Source of the DNA: Telopea speciosissima | Taxonomy: Eukaryota > Streptophyta > Magnoliopsida > Proteales > Proteaceae | NCBI RefSeq assembly: GCF_018873765.1 | Contig: NC_057924.1 | Location: forward strand, 11,185,001 to 11,249,000 | Reading direction: 5' to 3' | Length of the DNA: 64,000 nucleotides | Shown here: positions 33,189 through 45,600 of the stretch, piece by piece | How positions within the stretch are numbered: position 1 is the stretch's first letter | Layout of the letters: every line of letters starts with the position of its first letter | The notes under the pieces: generated by a model | Seen by the model: only the letters and a program-made list of their open reading frames with translations | Told to the model about the DNA's origin: nothing | The model's database searches: none | Made by a program: the position numbers and the translations under genes

Positions 33189-34088
33189 AAACTGATATGA
33201 TATTGATATAGATAGGCCTCGTATCAGATGATTTTGCCCCTTGGTTTTCCATAAAAATCACGGTTTTTTGACTGTTTTATCTCTGATTCGCATCGTTCCA
33301 CCAATACAGGATCAGCCAGGTATTGGGATTGGTGTCTGTCGATACCTATAAGAATCGCTTGATACGGTCAATCCAATCCTAATTCCTAAAACCATACCCT
33401 AAGACCTTTTCTCCATCCAAAATTACGTATTTGTATGAATGTGTCATAATATATATAAAAAAGGGGAAAAGAATGTTGCCTGATCGTGTGGCCCCTAGGC
33501 CCAGACACAAGAGCATGCAAAACTACCACCCTGCCTCATGTGAAATAAAAAATCTCATCCATACTGATGACCTTGCACATACTCTCATTGGTCCCCACAC
33601 TGGTGTAGGAGCTAAACGACCAGGCAGCAATCTCTTGCCCCAAAATTTTATTTTAATTTTTGGCTAGGGTGGGTTAGAACTCTTTACTAGTATAGAGAAT
33701 CCTTCAACCGGTACCCAAAATTGTTGTGCAGTTGATTTACGAGATTTGGATGCAAAGTAAAGTGAAATTTAATTACCAAATATGAAATGAATTGAATTTA
33801 ATGGCATAATCAAGTGAAGAAAATCGTTACAAAAGTTTATTTTTCTAAGTTTGAAAATTTCACGATACCAATACAAAGATTCTTATCTTGGTTGGGCTGC
33901 CCCCTCGTAGATTGGATGAAGAAATCAATATCGGCCAATAAACCTGGGTTGGGGTTCATCGTGCAAGCCCACTTGAGATTTTCTTCTCTCTCTCTCTTCC
34001 CCAGGGTTATGAACTAATGGACTTTTGAAGCCCATCATATAGACAACAAGCAACCCATATGTCATTTTGGTTGCAAATCTCTCCCAAG

Positions 34089-34327
34089 TAGGGGTGTAAG
34101 TGAATAGTTGAAATCCGTTTCCGTATCCGTCCGAAAGCTAAACGGATGCGTATAGGCTATAGCTATCCGAAAAGCTATATTTACATGTAAACGGATAAAA
34201 TATTTGATCCGTATTTGTGTCCATATCCGTTTAGCACTATCTGAATCCGTCCGAAAGTCAATCGGATGCAGATGTAGATAATTGATATAGCACTATCCGA
34301 GCCGAATCCGATCCGTTTACATCCCTA
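34089..34327. mobile_element. TAGGG-type hAT-like MITE, second copy
   Basis: Starts taggggtgtaagtgaatag and ends gtttacatcccta. The flanks are ctcccaag (34,081-34,088) and cttccaag (34,328-34,335), an 8-bp duplication with one mismatch. Same family as 32,458 and 51,144. Confidence 0.7.
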
Positions 34328-34339
34328 CTTCCAAGGGTA

Positions 34340-36840
34340 TCTGTATTTAATGGGAACAAAACTGATATTGTACTATTTCCTTCTCACATGAGGTTCTTTT
34401 TAATTTTCTCGCCAACCCTGACTAATGGACTCCATATGAATGATATCATTTTCGTATAGTATATGAAATGCAGATTCCTTGCTCTCTCCCAACACTGGCA
34501 TCATAGGACATCTTCTCCCATGTCTAATTGTGCCCTTGCCCTAGGGTTATCAATCAGTTGGTTTGGACTGGTTTCAGTTTGGTTTCATTGATCGGTGTGA
34601 GAATGAGTGAGTCCAAAACAAATCGAAGTGCACCGGTATCAGTTTGATTTCAATTTTGTATCGGTTTGGATTCGATTTATCATGTAAATATATCCATAAT
34701 CATGTGTTTTTTTTATTAATTTGGGGCTGGTATTGATTTCTAAGGACGATTCGGTTTCTTATCAGCTTCGATGCAGTCAAGTTTGGATTCAATGTTGTAA
34801 AAACCCCAATCTGAACCAATTAATTAGGCTTATTTTGGTTTTAATTGGACCGATTTCAATCAGTTCGATCCGATTTTGTCGGTTTCGTCTTTTGTTACTT
34901 TGAAGGGGATGTAGATGAAGCAAGCTGTTTGACCCGGCCATCACCCATTTTAGTATCAAATGACCTAACATTGCCTTCCTTATTGACAAAACTTTGATTG
35001 CTAAATTTCAACCACCATTGAGTCATTGACCATTCTTTCCTCCTAACCTTAGAATTTCCTCTACTTGTTTTTCCCTTCTCTCCTTTTATTAATTTTTCTT
35101 TCTGAAAAAAATTAAAATTATTCTCTTGGATTTAATTTTTTTTGGTATATATTATTCTCTTGGACAACTCGCATTAGTTAATTAACTAAAAATTTTAACC
35201 CATTTTTAGTTTTTACCAATGTGATATCTTAATTGCAATGATGGAATATAATGATCTATTGACTATTACACAAGAATCCTTCTATTAATTACGAGGGGAA
35301 AAGATCCTTGTGAAGATTTTTTGGCAAGCCCTCTCGCATAAACTTGGGTCCCACACACTCTCTTCTCCAAAAATACCCGTATTACATAATTCATAACCAT
35401 TCCACCCATTTGCCTGAATTAGTACTTTTTATATTTTTGATGAAAATATAGATTAATATTAATTAAAGAGATGACAAATTAATACAATGTTCAAAGACAT
35501 AAGGAACATTCGAACGACTAGCTGACTGGTATATTTAACTAAAGATCTGAACCAGGTTAGTAGACTAGAGTGTGTCAATGGCCGAAAAAAAAATATCTTT
35601 ACCTCGATCCAAAATCTGCAAAAAATATATAATAACTTCAAAACATCTTTACCTATGAATCAGTACTTTTGGTCTCATATGAAACCCTTTCCCTAATTAT
35701 AGTCATGTGAGATTGAATTAGTTAGTCCTTAGAGATCTGAGATTAATCTACACCAAAATTCCTCCTACCCCCACCCCCCAAAAAAATAAACTAAAAGCTT
35801 GAACTTCTTAAAAACAATGGCAAGAAAATTAAATCAAAAATTATTATTTTTTTTTACTAACAATGCTGTAAAATAATTTTTGTTTTTCATTCCTGTACAA
35901 TTTTTCTTCATATTTAAAAATGATTATTGTAAGATGTTTTACAAATTTAACCTAAGAAAAAATCTTTTTCCTCATAAATGCACATACTTAAAAGAAGTTG
36001 TACCAATTAATTATAGGAGTGGATTGGGGATTAACACTAATGTATTACGATGTAAGATGCTTCTATATCTTTGAATGTTGTTGCCCACTCTTAACTAATT
36101 AGAGATTAGACACCAAATTCCCAATTATAATCTTATGTGGAATAAACAAATCCTTTTGTTATGCACTTTATGATTCCCCCCTTCCTTCTCATGCCGTTTT
36201 AAAAAGATGAAACAACATCTATAGCTATAAATATAGATTTAGGCTATTGATGACTTTACCAAAAAATAAAATTAGGTAAATGATGCCACACTTGCAGATG
36301 CTTTTTCATGCCTTACCAGAAACCTAATGCATGAGCAAAGCATGAATGCGAGTTCAGAGATTTAGCTTTTTCATGAGGGCACGACGATCATTCACATGAC
36401 CCTATGTCTAAATACGAATCACATGCCGTCCTTCTTTCTCTCATAAAAGAAATAAAAATCAAAGAAAATTCATATCGAATTCCAAAATGGGATTTGAGAA
36501 TCAGCTGGATGATCCATAACATAAGTAACAATGGATCTAATTAGATTTCGGAGAAAAGTGTTACATTGGAAGATTTAAAGACCCATTTATGTTGGGTTAC
36601 CATTTCTTTTCCAACTTTAGATGCAAAACAACAAAACACGCATGTCTGTGGGCCCTCTCGAAAGCTAAGACTCATCATAATCCAGAATCCCAGATTGTAC
36701 AGAGAAAGAAACCTTTCATTTTCCAATGGAAAGACATGGAAATATCTTCTCTATTGTGGTGTTTGGAATATGGAATGTCCGGTGAATTGCCTGCCTCCTT
36801 TCCTCCTATACATTTGCTTCATATGTGTTCTATTGTGACC
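34340..36840. other. Intergenic, AT-rich
   Basis: No gene recognised. Short overlapping frames near 36,541-36,880 occur on both strands and show no conserved motif. Confidence 0.4.
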
Positions 36841-37059
36841 CATCGTGGGTGTCAAATTTCAGCTTTAACCGGTTACTGACCAAAAAATCGAATTCGTATT
36901 GATTTGATTTCGGTTTGTTTTTATTAAAATTTAGAAACCAAAAGCGAACTGGACAAATCAAATCGAAAACCAAAGCGGATCTAAAAAAATAATAAAAACA
37001 AAAAAACCGAAACCAAACCAGTCCTAGTTAAGGTTTTGAGTCATGTTCTTTTGCATATC

Positions 37060-37965
37060 TTAATCCGGATTCGGCTCCTCTCCTTCCAAAGCTATTACTT
37101 TCATCCTATTTTTGTGAGCTCACAGTGTGCCACCACCTGGCCTGACATGCATTCAACGGTTGAGATTAAAAAAATTCAAAATATTTTCTAAACCTCATGA
37201 TATTCTATTTGAACCACTTTAAATCCCAACCCAAATCCACCTGACTGGTACAGTTCATCAATCCAAACCTATTTCACTGAAACTAAATCCAAACCTCTCA
37301 TCTGCCTAGGGGTTTCAGATTCCCATGAAGAAGCAGAGATCCCCGGAGCAATCATCATTTTAATTAAGCAAATGTGGAAAAAAGGGAAAGTAGGAAAATA
37401 AACTATATTTGAACCTGAAACCATCAGCAGAAAAGAAAAAGAAAAAACAACAAAAGAGACACCTAACGATTTTGAAGAAGTTGAATTCTCAAAACAAAAG
37501 GATCGATAATCTGTAAATCTAGAACCACAAATTCAGGATAATCATCGTTCGAATTAAGCAAATCCTCTCAAACCAAAGATATCCTGTCTTTCTCTCTGTC
37601 TTCATCTTCCAATTTAAGTTTTTCCTTCAAGCACCCATTTGCAAAATGATCCTCTTCGGTGCCGCTGTCGTCGATGATTGCTCCTGCGATCTCTGCTTCT
37701 TCATGGGATTCTGAAACCCTAGGCAGATGAGATGTTTGGGTTTAGTTTGAGTGAATTGGGTTTAGGTTGATTAACCGAATCGATCAAGTGGATTTGGATT
37801 GGGGTTTAAGGTGATTCAAACAGGATGTCATGAGGTTTTCAAAATATTTTGAATTTTTTTAATCTCAATCGTTTGATGCATGTCAAGCCAGATAACACTC
37901 TGTGAGCTCCAGAAGTGAGATGGAAGTACGAACTTTGGGAGTAAAGGAGCCCGATCCAAGTTAGT
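37060..37965. mobile_element. Fold-back element with about 280-bp terminal inverted repeats
   Basis: The left arm (about 37,066-37,350) is complementary to the right arm (about 37,690-37,960): for example tgacatgcattcaacggttg pairs with caatcgtttgatgcatgtca, and catctgcctaggggtttcag pairs with ctgaaaccctaggcagatg. About 340 bp lies between. No transposase. Flanking tggtttcggttt/accaaaccaat sequence at 36,845-37,020 and 38,150-38,260 may belong to an older element into which this one inserted. Confidence 0.65.
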
Positions 37966-38401
37966 CCATCTCTCTTACCTTCGTTTTGGTCTTTGAAGTC
38001 CTTTTTCCCCAAGGATCATCTTAAGATTGTAGCTACCATAAAAATACAAAAAATAAAAATAAAAGAACGTCAATTAGATAATAACCTGATAACGAACTGA
38101 TAAGAGTCTCTTCTAATAAAAATCTAAAACTAAATTAAATCGAACAATTTGGGTAGATATATTCCAAATTTTTTTTTTTTTTTTTCCGGTAAACATTCCA
38201 AAAAATTTATTTAGACCGACTAAAATCGAACCAAACCAATCGTTTAATACCCCTAATTGTGAAGCTAAGCCATAGCTTATACTTTTCAGTTAAGGATATT
38301 CAATTACTCAGCCAGATGGTATCCACCCCATACAAATTATCATTTCAACAGTTGAATAGGGTATCCACCATTTCTAAATTTTGAAGCTTTGAGGGTTTTC
38401 T

Positions 38402-38722
38402 CAGCCCCGTTTGTTTGATGGGGAGAATGAGGTGGAGATGTTATTGACTGGTCCCATGTTGTAGTGGTTTGGGGAACAAAAATGAGATTTTTTACTTTTC
38501 TCAATGAATAGTAATCAAAGTTCTTTGTGTTTTTTTTATTTTTTCTTTTTTTAACATCCAAACATAGCCTAGTGTTGTTCCCTTATAGATTTTGTTAGTT
38601 TACAATTTCAAATTAAATCGTTAAATAAACAAGGTTAAGATGAGATTTTAAAATGCCACATCAGCAATTTTCCACTTCAATTTTTTCACCCACCTAAGTT
38701 CCTATCAAACAAACTGGGCCGC
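38402..38722. mobile_element. MITE with gccccgtttgtttgatggg ends
   Basis: The ends gccccgtttgtttgat and atcaaacaaactgggcc are inverted repeats about 320 bp apart. Non-coding. It lies about 0.6 kb upstream of the bisphosphate nucleotidase gene. Confidence 0.5.
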
Positions 38723-39302
38723 AGAGTTTTATAACACAAAATCGGGGATAGAATTGGTGATTGGTAATTCTGATCCATATCAGATTGGAATCGGCCCTAA
38801 TCGCTGCTCAGGAACCCTAAAATTGGTCCTCAGATCCAAAAACAGGAAATTTCTAGGAAACCCTGTCATTTACTGTAATTTTCCAAAGTCTATTAGTCAG
38901 TAGGTTAGGACTTAGAAGTCTTTCTTCTCAATCCAACGGCTAGATATTGCAGACATTATTGGAAAATTGAAGTGGAAACTAGGAAATGGGAACAAAAGAA
39001 AATTGTGGCCCTCCCTTAAAACTCATTTCGTGTGTAGATTGAATGGGACTTTAGAGATAGAAAGAGACATTTTTAACAATTTAGAACCACTGGTCATGGA
39101 ATCCTTCTTAGGTCTTCATAATTTTATGTTATTCAATGATTTTTCATGTATTTTATTTACCTTTGGTTCTCAATTCTCATTCCTCAAAGCCGGCCTAAGA
39201 GAAACAGTTTATGGATTTTGAGACATAAAAACTAAAAAGAGTTGAAACCCGATTGTAGAAAGTTGAAAACAAGAACTGGGTCTTGGTGATTATTTTTAAT
39301 TA

Positions 39303-39663
39303 ATGCAGTTACTATGTGGAAGCCGCGCAACTCGACTACCAGATTGCTTTATTAAGAAAGGTATGAGTCCTGTAACCAAGCATATAGGAGTTCTTTTCTT
39401 CTTCAATCGTAAATGTCGGTTAAACTCTTATAAGAAGGTGGTTTCTTCGGAGAACTCCGCGTTTCATCAAATACCGGCCATGGAGATGGAGAGGGCATGG
39501 TTCAGATCTTCGGAATCTGATAGAAATTCGAAGGAATTGGATGTTGCTGTTAGAGTTGTCCAAATGGTTTGCTCTCTCTGTGAAAAGGTGCAAGATAATT
39601 TGATTACTAAGAGCAACGAACAGGTTAAATCTAAGGACGACAATTCTCCTGTCACAATAGCAG
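39303..39663 (+). CDS. AHL: Exon 1 of the bisphosphate nucleotidase, with possible N-terminal extension
   Basis: The conserved start is at 39,480 (ATGGAGATGGAG). The frame is open back to an ATG at 39,303, giving 59 extra residues with many Lys, Arg and Ser and only two acidic residues, like an organelle transit peptide. Another in-frame ATG is at 39,363. A strong donor-like AG|GTATGAG at about 39,360 could instead mark a 5' UTR splice. The exon ends at 39,663 before GTAGAC, phase 1. Confidence 0.7.
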
Positions 39664-42600
39664 GTAGACGGATCTCCTACTTTTCTTTCTTTTGGGCTCT
39701 TTTTATTTTATTTTATTGTGTGTGTGTTATTATCCTTTTGGGCTTGGATTTCGATGCTTGATACTGGGTTTGTCTCTGTTTGAGGTTTTAAGATTTTCTG
39801 AAGACAATCAGAATTGGGGAATTTTGTATCAAAGTGGTGGTTCTATCACATGTCTTGTGTTCTTGGAGCATTTTCCTATGTTTTCTTTGGTGGTAAATGT
39901 TGGGCGTGGAGACTGACACTGTTACTTCGTTTTGTCTTTTTTTTTTTCCCTGTTTTTTTGGTGGAATTTGTTGTCTAGTCCATGTTTGGGTTGCAAAATG
40001 TTGTATTTTTATTATAAAAAGTTCCTACGTCTGGAGTACTTGGATCGTTCATTCAAGACTGGGAATTTGTAATGATAAATCTATTTTAGCTCTGGGGGAA
40101 TAGTTCTGAATTAAGAAGTGTGGTGAAGAAGTATGCCCCTTCCTCACAATTAGCCAGGAGATGATAATAGGATGATTGCATCGTGATTGAAGATGGAAGA
40201 GAAATCACTAAAGGCCATTATAGAGGTACATGTTATGGAAATTATTCCATGTTGAAAGTCGTTGTAGCTGAAGTGGCTACTTCGTTTTTTTAAATGTGAT
40301 TGCCACGTTCTACCTGAGTAATACTTTCACTGTTGAAATTCTTGTAGTCTTTTGGTTTGTCATTTTGCTTGATTTGTTATGGATGGGTTTTTGGATTGAA
40401 AAGAAAATGAACCCATAAGAATTTATTTTAGCTTTCCATATTCTAAAATCTTGATGAGTAACCTCTATCAGTTTGTTCTTCAGATGTGATGTGCATTGTA
40501 GGTTTCAGCTATTTAAGATAAAAATATGAAGTAATCTTTGCTTGCTTTAAAATCCAAAACAAGCTTTCAGTCATTGTGAAATTGTCCCAATAAAACTGGT
40601 TATATAATAGAATGATGGGAGATTAAAACACAGTTTAAGAAGGGACTGATTCCAGTTATCCGATAGTTGGGGCGCTGTTCTCTGTGCCGCAGCAGAGCCT
40701 GCACCCAGGCACATGGGGTGGGCGCAATGACCACCTTGCCCCCCTGCACAGGCTGCCCATGTGCCTGGGCGCAGGCTGCGCTGCGGCACAGAGAACATTC
40801 TCCCCTGATAGTTTTAGATATTTTGGAGGTGGCTCAAATAGCACGATAGGATTAGGTTTTTTGTAGATCCAATTTGCACCACTACTGACATTAAATTTTC
40901 TAGTTTAGGTTAGAACCTTATTCTTCTAAGAGCACCATTTTGTGCGGGTGGAAATCTTTGTTCTAAAAATATTGAAAAAAAAAAAGAAGTTACGTGGAAG
41001 TATATGCACAAAAGCTAAATGCTTCAAATATTTTTACTTCTAAGTATCCATAGAAATCTAGTGGTGATTGTTTTCGTAGAAGCATACAGCAGTTCCTAAG
41101 TTCCACTAAAAACTCATAAAACTATAATTACATAATAAATTTGAAGGTATTTCATGGAATGACAGCCACAGTCTCTGGTGCTAGAAAAGAAAGGAGTGAA
41201 TGAAATTGCTTATATGAACATAGGCAGTAATTTGAGAGAATGGTTTCCAAAAGAAATATATATGTATATGAATATAATATGACAGTTATTCATATGTTAA
41301 ATGCATCAGCTATTAATATTCTATGCTTGGAGAATTGATTTGTATCGATTTTTTATGCCATCTGTGGTGAGCTTGTACATCATTAGGTGGAAGAGTGTGA
41401 TTGAAATGATAAATTAATAATAGCAGTGTTGGCCTCCTTGCTGTGGGGAGTTGAATGACACCAAGCATCCATGTTGTCTTTTGCCACTCCATGTACAGTG
41501 TATCAAAGCTAAAGCTTTTCAGTAAAACAGAAACAGGGATGTTTTTGCGTTATTTTCTAATCTTTTCTCTGAAATATTGATTACATTATGAATCAACATA
41601 GCTATTCAGTTCATGAAGCATATCTTCAATCTGGTGTAAAATCCTTGATCCTTATGACATGTATGTTAAATCAGCTTCCAGATGTCACACTGTTGTATGC
41701 CTCCATGGGCATCATATTGAAGTCACGACATGTTTTCCTTTACAACTGCAATATACCATGTTATTATATTTCCATGGAGGTAGTGCAATTTTGAATTTCA
41801 AAGAGGAGAACATGCCTACTCTCTCACAGTGGCCATATTTAAAATAATTAGTAACTTGTAATTGAAAGCTAGGCAGGAAGTCCTTATCAGTCTTCCACAC
41901 CAATTCACTTCACCAGTTTTTATTACAGAGAAAACTATTTTTTGTCTAAAGGATAACTTTTACTTAAATGATCAGGTAATTTGTTATATGTTATCAGTTA
42001 TATGTTATCTTTAAGTAGTTAAACAAGCATACCAGTGTTGATCCAGGGATATAATTATTAAAGGGCTATTCCATTTGTCAATGTTCTCCAATTGGCTTAT
42101 AAGCTATTGTTCTTGTTCTGTATGTTTTAATGTCTTTTGGTGAAGATGATGCTGTTCTTCTATCTAATGCTCAATCACATTGCATAAACAGATTGGAGCG
42201 TCCAAGCAACTGTTAGCTGGATGTTGTCAGAAAACTTTGGGAGTGAAAATGTGTCAATTGTTGCTGAAGAAGATATCCAAACTCTCACCAAGCCTGATTC
42301 AGTGGGCATACTGGAAGCTGTGGTAAAGACTGTGAACCAGTGTCTGATTGAAGCACCTGACTTTGGACTTACAAGTCCAGTTAGGCCTCTTGGAACTACA
42401 GAGGTTCTTGAGGCAATTAGTCGATGCAACTCAACTGGCGGTCCTAGTGGAAGACATTGGGTACTTGATCCTGTTGATGGAACATTGGGATTTGTACGTG
42501 GAGACCAATATGCCATAGCTCTAGCCTTGATAGAGGATGGAGTAGTTGCTCTTGGAGTTCTTGGGTGCCCCAACTACCCAATGAATAAGGAATGGTTAAA

Positions 42601-45600
42601 TTATCACCACCGTTATTATCGAATCATGTCTAAGTTGTCCTCTCCCACATCTGGTTCTTGGGACAAAGGCTGTGTTATGTATGCAAGGAAAGGTAGTGGA
42701 AAGGCATGGATGCAGCCATTAGTCAGGGAAAACAACAGGCTTGGTCTGTCAAACTTAGCAAGAGCAGTTCAAGTGTCCTTCATCGATGATCCAGCACTGG
42801 CTACATTCTGTGAACCGGTTGAAAAGTCCAATTCAAGCCACTCCTTCACAGCAGGGCTAGCTCACAGCGTTGGGCTGAGGTGCGTTGACTTTTCATTTTA
42901 TTCTTGCTAAAAATATACCATCATTTATAATCTTATAGTCTACCATCCAGTTGCAGTAAGTAATTGAGTGTTTTCAGATTCAAGGTTCCAAATTTCAATA
43001 TACCGTCAAAATCTACAAAATCGGCTCGAAATTTGGTCCATTTTGCAGGTCACCTCATAATGCCATTTCAGTGGTCAAATGATGGAATTTTGCCCCAAAG
43101 CTTCTTATAGTGCCCATTTAAGTGTGATTACACATTGAATCATTAGATTGAAAAAAAAAACCCTTCCAAAGTGATAGTTTGGCATCGCACCCTAGGTTGC
43201 TAGTGTACACCAGCCTAATGTATCTTTTTCCTTATATAGTCAATTCTACACATAATATAGTCATATAATATATAACATCCAAAAAAAAAAATTGAAACAT
43301 GTAATAGGAATAAAGAACCATAAAATTGGAAAACAGTACACAATTTTGACCTTTTTGAGCAAACCTTCAACTGTTTCGGTAATTTCACTGAAATTTCGAC
43401 CAAAACCGTAAACTTGTTAAGTTGCTGATAGTTTCGTTTTGAAACCATGATGGTATTTGAAGTCAAATTTTCACAGAGAAGAAATTCTAATAGAAAAGTG
43501 TAGGAAATTTTTTTTTGGGGGAGGGGAATAAGAAGAGAGAGAAAAATTCACTTCCCTATAGCTGCAATCAGTTAGGTGTCAAAGTATGGCAGTTCAAATG
43601 AGAGAACCAAAAAAAAAAGGGGCATATTCTATCAGTGGTGAATAGGGAAGAATTTGAAAGAGGAAAAGATAATTTCAGCATCAAAGTGTTAAAAAGAAAA
43701 TAAAAAGAGAGAATAAACCATGTAAGTGTTAAGTAATATTTCAAAACATTCTAAAACATGGACAAGTTTGGACTTTATTTCTTTCTACACAAACCAAAGT
43801 GAGGGAAAGGGCAACTGGTTGATCAGCCATACATGGATTCTGAAGTGTTTGTCTCTAAATTGCGTATATCCTTTCTTGGAAAAGTAAGTAGAGAAACGAA
43901 GAAAAAGATCTTCTTTCTTTTCTTTTTAAAAAAAAAATCCAAAATAGGACTCTTTAATGATTAAACAATAGCCAGCTACATTAACTAATGGACCCCACTT
44001 CTAATTAATATCTATTTTCGTACACCCCTTTAGACCCCCCCAGCTTCTGGGCCTTATAGTTCAGCCCATCACAAATAAAACCTAAGAGTTAAAAACCTAT
44101 ACCTCATAGATATTAAGGAGAGAAATTGGAAGAGAAACAATGGAGAAAGAGAGAGATTTAGTCAGTTGTCTAACAGATAACAAACTTAATGGTAACTAGG
44201 GTACGTAAATAACACAAGACCAGGTCATGGATGTAGTAGGGGAAACCGAACCATGACCAGTCACATTGGTAGAGGATCCATTAGTAAGGATGACAGGAGA
44301 GGAGTTAGGAACCTTTGATAAGGAAAAAAATAATTCTAACTTACCAGTCATATGTGTAGAGGCACCAGAATAAATGATCCATTAGGGCTGCAACAGGGTT
44401 AAAAATTTCCAGCCCTGACCCGCCCTCAGGGCCAAGATATCTCAGCCCAGACCCTGTTCGGGCTCAGGGCAGGTTTGGGCTGACAGGGCCAAACTTGCCC
44501 CCCTATGATCCATGGAGTGGTAATGGTGGAAGTAAGGAAAGCAGATGTACCTGTGTGGGCCAGAGTGGATGGTTGAAGATTCTGTATAAGCTTTAACGAA
44601 TGATTGTAGTCATCAAGACACAGAACCTAATGAAGAAACTCCAGATGAGAATGTAGGATTGGAGTCTCCAGAAGACACCTTTGTAGTACTGATATCAGGC
44701 ACAACAGAATTAGCTAACGGTGGAGCCCACTCTAGTCGTCCATGTTTAGCATCATGTCTTAATAGTATGATTTGGCTTGCCATAAAAGGTACACAGTCTG
44801 AAGGGTTCGTCACTCTGCTGGCCACCTGTACTTCTGCCTCCACAACCATGACCTCCCCATGATCCACGTCCTCTCCTAAAGAAGCCAGAACCATGGCCAC
44901 GGCCAGCAACAAAGGCTTAGCTCTCTTTGGGAGAGGGGAGGTATCATCTCTAGAAGGAATACTAATACGCTGAAGACGTGCAAAAGACTCATTAAGGGAG
45001 GGCACCTTTTCCCCAACAAGCAAGTGACTCTTCATTGACTGCTAATCAGGATTCAATCCTGCCAAAAACTTTGCAACATAGAACTCTTCCCGCAGAATTT
45101 GTACCTGCTCCAGATTGGTAGTTAGAGGCTGATGGATATTGAGCTCCTCTCATATACCCGTAAAAGCATTAAAATACTCATTCAAGGACCTGTCGCCCTG
45201 CTTGAGAGTAAACAACTTGTCATATAAATCATAAACATGAGATATATTCTTCTCTTGGGAGAAGGTACGCCTCAATTCAACCAATACTCCTTTGGCAGTA
45301 GGATGAAAAATTATATTTGCTGCTATAGATTGGTCCATGTTGTTTCATAGACCATATATGGACAGTCATTCTTCCACGTTCATTCCTCATATGCTTTCAT
45401 CTCAAAAGGTTCTTTAGAGTTGGTGGAGGGAGGATCAGACTGAAGATATTTTAATTTTCCTTTGGCATTAATATAGACCTTAACAGCCAGAGACCCTAGA
45501 AGATAATTACAACTCCATTGAGTTTGATGGTGGTAATTTGAAAATTAACGTTGTCCCTTGGGATTAGCCATCATGCACACGAACTTAGAACACCAATCAG

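Noticed and set aside
40571..40866. Four open frames on both strands in intron 1
   Set aside because: All arise from one palindromic MITE inside an intron.
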